From JABDMH01 sp965223105 (GTDB lineage: Bacteria > Bacteroidota > Bacteroidia > Chitinophagales > Saprospiraceae), in contig OZ244987.1 of assembly GCA_965223105.1 (NCBI GenBank), positions 6,634,001-6,698,000 on the forward strand: a stretch of 64,000 bases of DNA, given 5' to 3'. The first letter of the stretch is position 1. The number at the start of each line of letters is the position of its first letter. Positions 56,048 to 64,000 of this stretch are shown piece after piece. Under the pieces are notes generated by a model. It was not told the DNA's origin, did no database searches, and saw only the letters and a program-made list of their open reading frames with translations. Position numbers and translations under genes: made by a program.

Positions 56048-56086
56048 AAAGGTGACCCTAAAGTTAGAGAGATGTCACCTTTTCGG
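56048..56086. terminator. Bidirectional-type terminator between convergent genes
   Basis: AAAGGTGAC (56048-56056) and GTCACCTTT (56074-56082) are perfectly complementary with a 17-base loop, followed by a short T run. Either strand of the stem would serve the flanking convergent genes. Confidence 0.6.
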
Positions 56087-56105
56087 AATGGCCTCAACTT
56101 GTCTA

Positions 56106-57557
56106 CTAGTTTCGATAATCCAGTGGAGGTTTTCGGTCACCAACCAGACTCTCATAGTGAAAATCCTCCCCTCGGCGGCGGTTCAATTCTTGCCAGGCAG
56201 ATTTGATTTTTTCGGAGTTCAGGAGAAGATCTACGGCCGTCATCGCCAAAGTCTTGGCAGCTACCTCCATGCCCTTGATGCCAATTGTGGTACCTCCAGC
56301 AGCTACTGCTTGCCAGCTATGTGCTGAAGTTCCTGGCACCCACGTAGCCGCACGCATACCAGCGGTGGGAACCACCCAGCTCACGTCACCCACATCTGTT
56401 GATCCACCCGTACCCCGTTCTTGTACCCGGAACGGTTTGACGGCTTTTGCAGATTCCAGGCTATAGGGAATGTCCCCATAGGATTCGGCTATTTGTTGAG
56501 CGAACTCCTTTTCTGCATCATTGTAGTAAACACCACCCACTTTTAGTAAGTTGGTATGCATGGTACGGGCTAAGGTTTCATTCGGTAGAAGATCATAGAG
56601 CCCATGAATAACTTCGTACTCCATCCTGGTCTGGGTCCCTTTGGCTGCACCTTCCGCAGCTTCCACGATCCAATCAAAATTTTTCTTCACCTGATCGGCC
56701 TTCGGATGACGACAATAGTAAAATACTTCTGCAAACTCCGGAACTACATTGGGTGCTTCACCCCCTCGCGTAATAACGTAGTGAATTCTGGATTCCGCTG
56801 GCACGTGTTCTCTCATCATATTCACCATAAAATTCATGGCTTCTACTCCGTCCAGGCTTGACCTCCCTCTTTCGGGTGCGCCAGCAGCATGGGATGCCTG
56901 TCCATAAAATCTAAACTTCGCTGATTTATTGGCCAATGAAGAAGACGCATCAGCACCATTCGAACTGCTGGGATGCCAGTGAAGCACTACATCGACATCG
57001 TCAAACAATCCCCCTTTAACCATATAGATTTTACCTCCACCACCTTCCTCAGCTGGAGTTCCATAGACCCTAATCGTGCCCTCATTCCCAGTGGATTGCA
57101 ACCAGTTTTTAACCGCTATGCCGGCTGCCATTGATCCCACACCAAAAAGGTGATGACCGCAGGCATGACCGGCTTCTGCCTCCGGCCTTTCTTGCCGTAT
57201 CGGAACAGTATCCTGCGAAATTCCAGGTAATGCATCATATTCAGCGAGTAGCGCGATAACCGGTTGGCCAGATCCATAGGTGGCAACAAATGCTGTCGGA
57301 ATATCCGCTACTCCAGATTCAACGGCAAAACCCTCATCCCTTAACCTTTCTTGAAGTATTCTAGAACTCTCATATTCCTGATAACCAACCTCTGCCAGGG
57401 TCCAAATCTTCTTGGACAAATCTGCATAGAGAGAAAGCGCCGATTCGATATCTTGCTTCAAATAAGAATCTCTGGCATCTTTACTTTGATCCTGAGCTTG
57501 CAGGAGGGTCATGACTTGACTCATGAAGAGGAGGATGTAAAGCACAAACTTTCTCAT
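56106..57557 (-). CDS. M20-family metallohydrolase (aminobenzoyl-glutamate-hydrolase-like)
   Basis: This 483-residue exported protein has a signal peptide (FVLYILLFMSQVMTLLQAQ) and the M20 metal motifs GHACGHHLFGVG, YGTPAEEGGGGKIYMVKGGL, LHWHPSSSNGADAS and the dimerisation-domain segment KFRFYGQASHAAGAPERGRS. The sequence resembles the AbgB subgroup, which splits p-aminobenzoyl-glutamate or other amide-linked amino acids. It converges with the 407-residue gene through a terminator. Confidence 0.9.
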   Translation of the reverse strand: MRKFVLYILLFMSQVMTLLQAQDQSKDARDSYLKQDIESALSLYADLSKKIWTLAEVGYQEYESSRILQERLRDEGFAVESGVADIPTAFVATYGSGQPVIALLAEYDALPGISQDTVPIRQERPEAEAGHACGHHLFGVGSMAAGIAVKNWLQSTGNEGTIRVYGTPAEEGGGGKIYMVKGGLFDDVDVVLHWHPSSSNGADASSSLANKSAKFRFYGQASHAAGAPERGRSSLDGVEAMNFMVNMMREHVPAESRIHYVITRGGEAPNVVPEFAEVFYYCRHPKADQVKKNFDWIVEAAEGAAKGTQTRMEYEVIHGLYDLLPNETLARTMHTNLLKVGGVYYNDAEKEFAQQIAESYGDIPYSLESAKAVKPFRVQERGTGGSTDVGDVSWVVPTAGMRAATWVPGTSAHSWQAVAAGGTTIGIKGMEVAAKTLAMTAVDLLLNSEKIKSAWQELNRRRGEDFHYESLVGDRKPPLDYRN

Positions 57558-57662
57558 ATAGGCACGCTATTTATCTATACTTGGTACTTGAAGATAGAAA
57601 TCATTTCAAACACAGAGATTTTCCAACGAAATGGCTAAATTCAACGGGTAAACCTGATTGAT

Positions 57663-60600
57663 TTGTTGCGATATTGGTGGATATTACTTTTTCTATGGGG
57701 CATATTGGGATCCGAAGATCTATGGGCCCAGCAAGCCACCGGGCAAAGTGTTTTTCTGCTGGGAAACGCAGGACAGATTACTCAACCCGCTCAGTATGCT
57801 GAGAAACTTTCATCCCTGCTAAAGCAACACCAACCTTGGACTTTGGTACTGTCGGGTGACTTGCTCAATGTTAACAGCCCTTTTGGTGAAGCTGTTTCAC
57901 AATTAGATGAATTCTTGGCACCCTTATCTCAGCTTAAGGGTGCACAGATTGTAATCATCCCGGGTGACAAGGACTGGGGTGAAAGTAAAAGAGGGGGACT
58001 TCAAGAGCTGCGCCGGTTGGAGACCTTTTTAGACAAGGTAGACTATCCTAACGTATACATACCTCTCAAAAATGGATGCCCCGGCCCCTATCTCTTTCCC
58101 ATTGACGAAAATCTGAAATTGCTATTGATCAATACGCAATGGATCAACCATCCTTTTACGAAACCCAGTAGTGAATCGGCCATTTGTGAGCTTGGGACGG
58201 AAGAAGCCTTACTTGAGGAAGTCGAATCACTGATCGAAGACAATGGTCAAAGCAATGTCATGGTTGTTGGACATCATCCCATGGAATCGAGAAGTCGAAT
58301 TGGAGGTTTCTTCCCAGTCCATGATTGGGTTTTACCAGTTCCAGTAGTCAGCTTGTTTACCACCGCTTTTAAACAAAACATTGGAAGGCCGGAAGATATC
58401 GTCAACACCAATTTTAATGAATTCAGGGAAGTGTTTCACCAAATGCTTGCTGGTCAGCGATCCATCGTCTATGCTTCTGGTCATGCCTCTAACCTTGAAA
58501 TTTCCAGGAATGAGGAGAATGTTTACGTCAATAGTGGAGCTCCAACTAGAGGTTCTTATGTGAGAAAAGGACCACACACAATTTATGCATCTCACAAACC
58601 GGGCCTGGTTCAAATCATGTATCGTACCAGTGGTGCTGTCATAGCGAAAAGTTATCGGTGGGAGAGGACTAATTTCGAGCAGCACCATGAATCCCTTCTT
58701 TTTCAGCCACCCTGTCTTCTCCCGCAAAAAGGGATACCGGTCAATCAACGATTAGTGCCCTGCCTGGATCAAGAGGAACATTCGGCACCCGTACTTTCCC
58801 ACCCACAATCGCTTACCATTGCTGCCAATCCCAACTATGCGCTGAGCAGATCAGCCACAAAATTTCTTGGATCACACTATCGCGACAGCTGGACTACACC
58901 CATCCATGCTCCCGTTCTCGATCTTGAGCATTTTGACGGAGGTTTGACCCCTATTGAAATTGGAGGTGGCCGTCAGACCAAATCACTCAAACTCATCAGC
59001 TCCCGTGGGCAGCAATATGTCTTTAGATCGGTAGACAAAGATCCTTCGAAGGCTCTGAATCAGGACCTGAGGAGTACCATTGTATCGATCCTGGTTCGAG
59101 ACCAGACCACCACGCAGCAACCGTATGGAGCAATGGTTGCCAGCGCTTTATTGGATACGCTGGATATACTTCATGCCAGACCACAATTGTATGTCATGCC
59201 CCACGATGAAAGACTCGGACCGTTTGTCACAGAATTCGGTGGTATGCTAGGTATGCTTGAAGAAAGGCCATCGGATCCAGACCGGGGTGTGAGTTTTGAA
59301 GGCTCCCAGGATATCAAGCGCTCAATACGGCTATTCAGGCAAATGTACAAGGACCGAGACAATCAAATTGCTGTCGACGAATTTGTGCGCTCAAGAATTT
59401 TCGACCTTCTGGTAGGTGATTGGGGTAAGCATGAGGACAATTGGAAGTGGGCTGGATACAAGCAAGAAAAAGGGTTGCTTTATCGACCCATTCCCCGTGA
59501 CCGTGATCATGTGTTTTCACTCTGGGATGGACTGTTGCCCTGGATTGTCGATCGCGAATGGGCCAAACCATCAGGAGAGAACTTCGATTTCAAGCTCAAA
59601 GGACTCCGTAGTCTGATGTGGCAGGCTCGACACCTTGACAGATTCGTAGCCAGTGAAGCCGACCGTGAAGCATGGCTTCAGCAGGCTGCCTTTATCCAAG
59701 AACGGTTAAGCGATTCGTTAATCGATGCTGCCATTGCTACCATGCCATCAGAAATTGCCATGGGCCAGGGAAAGGAGGTCGCCGCAAAGCTTAAAAGCCG
59801 CTTACGTGACTTACATCTGTATGCGGATCAATACTATCAGATCCTGGCCAAGGAAGTGGATGTCGTAGGATCTAATAAGCACGAAAAGTTTGAAGTTCAG
59901 CGACATGCCGACGGCACCCTACAGGTCAAGATGTACAAACTGAGAAAACGGCAAAGAGATGTGCTGTTCTACAATCGGACCTTTAAGCCCGAAGAGACCA
60001 AGGAAGTACGACTGTTTGGTATGGATGGAGATGACATATTTACCGTCGAAGGAGGTAGTCCAAAATCTATTTTGCTGCGTCTGATCCCTGGACCCGGACG
60101 GGACACTATCAGTGATCAATCGGTAACAAAGGGGGGAAACAGTTTACTGCTTTATTCAATGGACGAGGATAAAATCTTGTCAAGAAGTGAAATAAAGCCC
60201 GGTCGAAGTCGTGATCCTTCTGCATACCGTTATTCACGTACAGCGTTTACCTATGACAAATACTTTCCACTGGCCTACATGTCATTTAGTTCAGACTATG
60301 GCCTTTCTCTGACGGGTAATATAACCTTCACCAATCAGAGATATGGCAAGCCTGATTTCTCCAGCATTCACGAGCTGGGTGCCAGTTTTTCGACCATTGG
60401 AAATTTTCAAACCTATTATGAAGGCATTTGGCGGCATATCGTAGGGCCGCTTGATCTTGTGGGTGGTGTTTCTTTCGAAAACAAAAAGAGATATCGATAT
60501 TTCTTCGGCATCGGAAATGAAACTACATACTCTGAAGAACTTTTGCTGCAAGATTACTACACCTTACAATATTCCACATTTCAAACCTTTCTTGGTCTTC

Positions 60601-61280
60601 AGCGATCTTTTTGGAAGCGCAGCTACTTGCGGCTTCGCAGTGGTGTTGCTTTTAACAGTGATCAGTCACTGACCAATACCATACTCGATGATGTCGATCT
60701 CTTTGGAGAAGACAAACTTGAGATTGGGACACTGGCATTTGAGCTTGATTTTGACTTTCGCGACCGGCAGAATTTGCCCTCCAAAGGAGCACGATTTTAC
60801 AGCTACAATCAATATGCTAAGCCTTTTGACGGAAAGCAAGATGACTATTTGGTTGGCGAATCAAAAATCGAATGTTTTATATCAGTCATGCCCTTCACAT
60901 TGGGCCTGCGTGGAGGATTTTTATACAGTCTTCAGGACCCACCGTACTACGATCTGCCAACATTGGGTCAAAACCGGTATTTGCGTGGTTTCAGGAGAAA
61001 TCGATTTTCTGGCGAAGATGCCGTTTTTGTAAACTCGGAATTGCGAATCCAAATCTTGGATCGTCCACAGGCGTTGATTCCCCATAAATTTGGTGTTCGA
61101 TTTTTCTTAGATCGAGGTAGAATGAGCTTCGGTCAGGAGGAATCGAAAACCTGGCATACCGGCTATGGTGCAGGATTTTACTTTGTCCCGATGCGGGAGC
61201 GCTTCAGTCTCCATTTATCATTAGCATTCTCAAAGGAAGAAAAAGGCTTGGTGATTTTTGGATTTGGAAATTCCTTCTAG
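57663..61280 (+). CDS. Phosphoesterase fused to a BamA/D15-type outer-membrane barrel
   Basis: This 1205-residue protein has a short signal peptide (YWWILLFLWGILGSEDLWA). An N-terminal calcineurin-like region follows (about 25-320), with VLSGDLLNV, IIPGDKDWG, MVVGHHPMESRS and VYASGHASNLE; the first metal-binding Asp motif is atypical (FLLGNAGQ). The middle part resembles proteins acting on surface glycolipids. The C-terminus, from about residue 860, is an Omp85/BamA-type beta-barrel (GKDKLEIG-like strands ending LVIFGFGNSF). Such fusions place a hydrolase on the cell surface (inference). The start codon is a TTG. Confidence 0.8.
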   Translation: MLRYWWILLFLWGILGSEDLWAQQATGQSVFLLGNAGQITQPAQYAEKLSSLLKQHQPWTLVLSGDLLNVNSPFGEAVSQLDEFLAPLSQLKGAQIVIIPGDKDWGESKRGGLQELRRLETFLDKVDYPNVYIPLKNGCPGPYLFPIDENLKLLLINTQWINHPFTKPSSESAICELGTEEALLEEVESLIEDNGQSNVMVVGHHPMESRSRIGGFFPVHDWVLPVPVVSLFTTAFKQNIGRPEDIVNTNFNEFREVFHQMLAGQRSIVYASGHASNLEISRNEENVYVNSGAPTRGSYVRKGPHTIYASHKPGLVQIMYRTSGAVIAKSYRWERTNFEQHHESLLFQPPCLLPQKGIPVNQRLVPCLDQEEHSAPVLSHPQSLTIAANPNYALSRSATKFLGSHYRDSWTTPIHAPVLDLEHFDGGLTPIEIGGGRQTKSLKLISSRGQQYVFRSVDKDPSKALNQDLRSTIVSILVRDQTTTQQPYGAMVASALLDTLDILHARPQLYVMPHDERLGPFVTEFGGMLGMLEERPSDPDRGVSFEGSQDIKRSIRLFRQMYKDRDNQIAVDEFVRSRIFDLLVGDWGKHEDNWKWAGYKQEKGLLYRPIPRDRDHVFSLWDGLLPWIVDREWAKPSGENFDFKLKGLRSLMWQARHLDRFVASEADREAWLQQAAFIQERLSDSLIDAAIATMPSEIAMGQGKEVAAKLKSRLRDLHLYADQYYQILAKEVDVVGSNKHEKFEVQRHADGTLQVKMYKLRKRQRDVLFYNRTFKPEETKEVRLFGMDGDDIFTVEGGSPKSILLRLIPGPGRDTISDQSVTKGGNSLLLYSMDEDKILSRSEIKPGRSRDPSAYRYSRTAFTYDKYFPLAYMSFSSDYGLSLTGNITFTNQRYGKPDFSSIHELGASFSTIGNFQTYYEGIWRHIVGPLDLVGGVSFENKKRYRYFFGIGNETTYSEELLLQDYYTLQYSTFQTFLGLQRSFWKRSYLRLRSGVAFNSDQSLTNTILDDVDLFGEDKLEIGTLAFELDFDFRDRQNLPSKGARFYSYNQYAKPFDGKQDDYLVGESKIECFISVMPFTLGLRGGFLYSLQDPPYYDLPTLGQNRYLRGFRRNRFSGEDAVFVNSELRIQILDRPQALIPHKFGVRFFLDRGRMSFGQEESKTWHTGYGAGFYFVPMRERFSLHLSLAFSKEEKGLVIFGFGNSF

Positions 61281-61672
61281 TACTCTGTCGATCCAATTAT
61301 TGTCGTTTTTTTTAAGAAATTTCGTCGTCGCACCATCGGTCGGGTGGGCCTGCCTGGCGGTGCCGAGCAGACAGGCTCACTGTAGCTCCGGCTACAATTG
61401 CGGCTATCCATCCGCTTTCGCTGGCTCTCTCCCTTTACGCGTTGTGGCACGTAACTCTTCGAGATCGGTCGTTCATTCCTCGAACTTCATCAAAAATCAT
61501 ATTAAAGTAATTCAACATAACTAACTTGACAGGACTAGCAATAAATCCAGGAGTCGATGATCCCTGATTTGCGTGTGCAGAACTCGCCCTGCTCGCTCTT
61601 GAGCTTAGTATGGAGGTCTTGATTGATAAACCATTTACCTCTACACTGGTTTTTTAAATTTGTAACTGCTTT
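61281..61672. repeat. GC-rich interval with hairpin repeats
   Basis: About 390 bp without a gene. It contains TGTAGC-TCCG-GCTACA (61381-61396), a CAGGC/GCCTG pair (61348-61376) and GCGG...CCGC (61400-61415). The composition is richer in G and C than the surrounding genes, and the hairpins look like a dispersed repeat. Confidence 0.45.
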
Positions 61673-62662
61673 ATGGAAATCACTGAAGTTGACATTGGGA
61701 TCATTGGTGCCGGACCTATTGGTCTGGCTTGTGCTATTGAAGCCAAGAAAGCCGGATTAAGCCATATCATTTGGGAGAAAGGAGTTTTAGTAAACTCTAT
61801 TTTTCACTTCCCAACCAACATGACCTTTTTCTCTACCTCCAATTTGCTTGAAATCGGAGATGTACCATTTATCGCTCATGGGGATAAACCAACTCGCAGA
61901 GAAGCCCTGGAATATTACCGGAGAGTTTGGGAAAGTTGGAACCTCGAGGTAAAATTGTATGAAGAGGTCTTAGATGTAGATCAGACGAATGCACAGCTTT
62001 ATCAAGTAACCACATCCAAAGATATCTATCGATGCCGGTACCTGATTGTGGCCACAGGATTCTACGGGAAGGAAGTCAAGTTGAATGTTCCGGGAGAAGA
62101 GTTGCCGAAAGTCAAGCACTATTACGATGAAGCCCATCCCTACATCGGCCAAAAGGTATTGGTGATCGGGGCAGCAAATTCTGCCTGTGACGTTGCCTTG
62201 GAGACTTATTTGAAAGGTTCGCAAGTAACTATGGCTATTCGCAGTGATCGGATCTACGATCGTGTGAAATACTGGATTAAACCCAATATTGAAAATCGCA
62301 TTAAGGAAGGATCAATCCAAGCCTATTTCAATACCGAAGTCATGCAGATCAATGATTCTACGGTGGTTCTGAAAACTCCTGATGGTCTGATAGAGATCGA
62401 TAACGACTTCGTATTGGCAATGACCGGCTATCAACCAGAATATTCTTTGTTAAAAAAACTCGGCATCACCTGGGGGAATGATGTTTTTCTGACTCCTCAT
62501 TATGATGAGGAAACCTTAGAAACCAATCGCAAAAACATATACCTCGCAGGTGTCATCTGTGGTGGATTGAAGACCAATAAATTATTTATCGAAAATAGCC
62601 GGATACATGCTTCGATGATCGTAGATTCCATCTTGAGCAAGCAGAAGATCTTGGCTAACTAG
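61673..62662 (+). CDS. ypdA: YpdA-family putative bacillithiol disulfide reductase
   Basis: This 329-residue FAD/NAD(P) oxidoreductase has the FAD motif IGIIGAGPIGLACAIEAKKA and the second nucleotide motif KVLVIGAANSACDVALETYL. The length and motifs match YpdA, which reduces bacillithiol disulfide. It has no CxxC pair of thioredoxin-reductase type, in keeping with YpdA. A TAAATTTG box sits just before the start (61655-61662), but the spacing is unusual. Confidence 0.88.
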   Translation: MEITEVDIGIIGAGPIGLACAIEAKKAGLSHIIWEKGVLVNSIFHFPTNMTFFSTSNLLEIGDVPFIAHGDKPTRREALEYYRRVWESWNLEVKLYEEVLDVDQTNAQLYQVTTSKDIYRCRYLIVATGFYGKEVKLNVPGEELPKVKHYYDEAHPYIGQKVLVIGAANSACDVALETYLKGSQVTMAIRSDRIYDRVKYWIKPNIENRIKEGSIQAYFNTEVMQINDSTVVLKTPDGLIEIDNDFVLAMTGYQPEYSLLKKLGITWGNDVFLTPHYDEETLETNRKNIYLAGVICGGLKTNKLFIENSRIHASMIVDSILSKQKILAN

Positions 62663-62737
62663 ATCTGGTAGTAGAAATTTGCCTATAGATCGGCTCCTGA
62701 TGTAACTTTTTCACATTCCAAGCGTAATACTAAGCAA

Positions 62738-63220
62738 ATGAAGGCCACCGAATACAATGAATGCGTACACAAGTACGCAGACCGGCTCTATCGGTTTGCC
62801 CTAAGGCTGCTGTCTGACAAATTAGATGCTGAAGATACTGTACAGTTGGTCTTCGAAAGATTGTGGAAACGCCATGAACAAGTAAGTGTTGATGCAGTGA
62901 AGTCGTACTTGTTCACCAGTGTACATCGAGCGTGCATTGATCAATTTAGGAAAAGACGCACGTTGAGGAATACGATGGAAGAAATGCCCAGGATTGAAAG
63001 TGCAGTCAAACACGATGACCTGGAGAACCGGCAAATGATTGAAGAGGGCTTAAAATTGTTAACCATAGAACAAAGAAGTTTGATACTGATGCGAGATTAT
63101 GAAGGGTATGCATACAAGGAAATTGCGGAGTTGACCAACCAATCACTTTCCCAAGTAAAAATCAAATTATTTCGGGCTCGGAAGAAGTTGCAATTTTTTT
63201 TAACCAGTAAGATCTGCTAA
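62738..63220 (+). CDS. ECF RNA polymerase sigma factor
   Basis: This 160-residue sigma factor has region 2 (DAEDTVQLVFERLWKRHEQV, then VKSYLFTSVHRACIDQFRKR) and region 4 (GYAYKEIAELTNQSLSQVKI, then KLFRARKKL). It is followed after 7 bp by a single-pass membrane protein that is probably its anti-sigma factor. Together they form a classical envelope-signal module. Confidence 0.92.
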   Translation: MKATEYNECVHKYADRLYRFALRLLSDKLDAEDTVQLVFERLWKRHEQVSVDAVKSYLFTSVHRACIDQFRKRRTLRNTMEEMPRIESAVKHDDLENRQMIEEGLKLLTIEQRSLILMRDYEGYAYKEIAELTNQSLSQVKIKLFRARKKLQFFLTSKIC

Positions 63221-63227
63221 AACCCAA

Positions 63228-64000
63228 ATGGTCATGAAATATACTATCGAAAACTACGAAGAGTTTGCACTGGATTATCTGGAAGGGAACCTTAATGAAG
63301 AAGAAATGGCAGAGTTTAAGGTATTCCTCTTACTTCATCCAGAGATTCATGAAACTTTGATCCAATTTGATTGGGTGACGCTGGAGGCCGATGAAAGTAT
63401 TTTCTTCCCCGATAAAAATCGCCTGCTGAAGGAAAATAATCCTTCCAGATTTTTATCCATCAACTCTCGAAGACTTTTGGCCGTAGCTGCAGTGATGGCG
63501 TTCTTGATTACTACTTGGGTTTTAGTTGTCGATGACCAAAACAATACTAATCAGGTCGAAGTAGTCACATTGCCTGAGGGGGTAAAACAAGAAGAATCTG
63601 ACCTTGCGGCTTCCGCCAAATCTGAAGATCTTGCCGCTGTTCAAGAAAAATCAAAAGCACATTCAGGCGGGTCTATGGGAGAGTCGACCAGCGTCGAAGA
63701 AACCATTCGTTTAGATCCTGTCAAAGTGCAATCAAGTAAGGTAAGGAAGCCCGAGACAGTTGAAGAAGCAGATCTGGTCCATATAGCGCCATCAGATCAT
63801 GAATCCGATGTGACCAAGCCTCAAATAAGGCACTCACGAATCATCTTTGAAGTCACATACCTAGAAACCAGAGATATCGCTCATGTCGAACTGCCTTACC
63901 CATTGGAAAACCTTGCTCTACCCGAAATTATTTTGCCTGATGAAGATTGGGAAAGAGAACCTGGAAAACTGAAGAAATTTCTAGCCAAGGTAAATCTGGT
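63228..64000 (+). CDS. Putative anti-sigma factor, membrane-anchored (partial)
   Basis: The frame opens at 63228 (ATG GTC ATG, or the second ATG at 63234) and is still open at the end of the window, giving at least 257 residues. The N-terminus (TIENYEEFALDYLEGNLNEE, then EMAEFKVFLLLHPEI) resembles a zinc-less anti-sigma domain. It is followed by a transmembrane segment (LLAVAAVMAFLITTWVLVV, about residues 86-104) and a Ser/Glu/Lys-rich periplasmic tail. The position directly after the ECF sigma gene supports the assignment. The C-terminus lies outside. Confidence 0.7.
   Translation, partial: MVMKYTIENYEEFALDYLEGNLNEEEMAEFKVFLLLHPEIHETLIQFDWVTLEADESIFFPDKNRLLKENNPSRFLSINSRRLLAVAAVMAFLITTWVLVVDDQNNTNQVEVVTLPEGVKQEESDLAASAKSEDLAAVQEKSKAHSGGSMGESTSVEETIRLDPVKVQSSKVRKPETVEEADLVHIAPSDHESDVTKPQIRHSRIIFEVTYLETRDIAHVELPYPLENLALPEIILPDEDWEREPGKLKKFLAKVNL

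Overview
The window is a stretch of chromosome from a Bacteroidota bacterium, most likely in or near Saprospiria. The evidence is a secreted protein with a gliding/type IX sorting C-terminal domain (226-1941), a long SecA of 1103 residues, a Bacteroidota-type promoter (TTG ... TAtcTTTG) before secA, DUF4230 and DUF3108 proteins, a YpdA-type reductase and many SPII or SPI exported proteins. Assignment below phylum is inference. No rRNA, CRISPR array, prophage or integrase was seen. One tRNA (anticodon CAT) lies at 43752-43825.

Layout. 1-2000: the end of a rhodanese-tailed MoeB/ThiF-like protein and a T9SS-type secreted protein. 2117-9491: a tight housekeeping operon, secA - SPOR protein - rodA - tgt - lptG/F-like permease, followed by a sigma factor gene. 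10811-17212: HtrA protease, metallophosphoesterase, SRAP protein, POT transporter, DUF4230 and DUF3108 genes. 17430-19400: a group II intron on the minus strand, inserted directly behind a terminator-like hairpin, with an apparent frameshift at the N-terminus of its reverse transcriptase. 19630-20747: ruvC and a DinB-like gene.

20830-35942 is a glycan-use region. It holds two adjacent GH127-type genes, a fasciclin lipoprotein, a secreted propeller protein and an enolase-superfamily enzyme. These are followed by a plus-strand run of ROK protein, MFS transporter, SIS-domain protein, a GH9-NodB deacetylase fusion and an HGSNAT/DUF5009-like membrane acyltransferase. Together the second set suggests handling of amino-sugar oligosaccharides such as glucosaminides (inference).

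35940-38370 is a decayed patch. A 38-bp copy of the end of the acyltransferase gene recurs 1600 bp downstream; between the copies are a lipoprotein gene and gene debris, and beyond them a gene split by a frameshift. 38369-43350 holds a LysR regulator, a DUF1579-like protein, a membrane-bound AraC-type regulator and an S74-tailed surface protein. 43917-46954 holds HAD and RecX genes and a pair of coiled-coil envelope proteins, one anchored in the inner membrane and one an OmpA lipoprotein. 46955-57557 carries a GMC oxidoreductase with its small subunit, an amidohydrolase, a large BNR propeller protein, an unrecognised 407-residue protein and an M20 hydrolase. 57663-64000 holds a phosphoesterase fused to an outer-membrane barrel, a YpdA-type reductase, and an ECF sigma factor with its putative anti-sigma factor running off the window.
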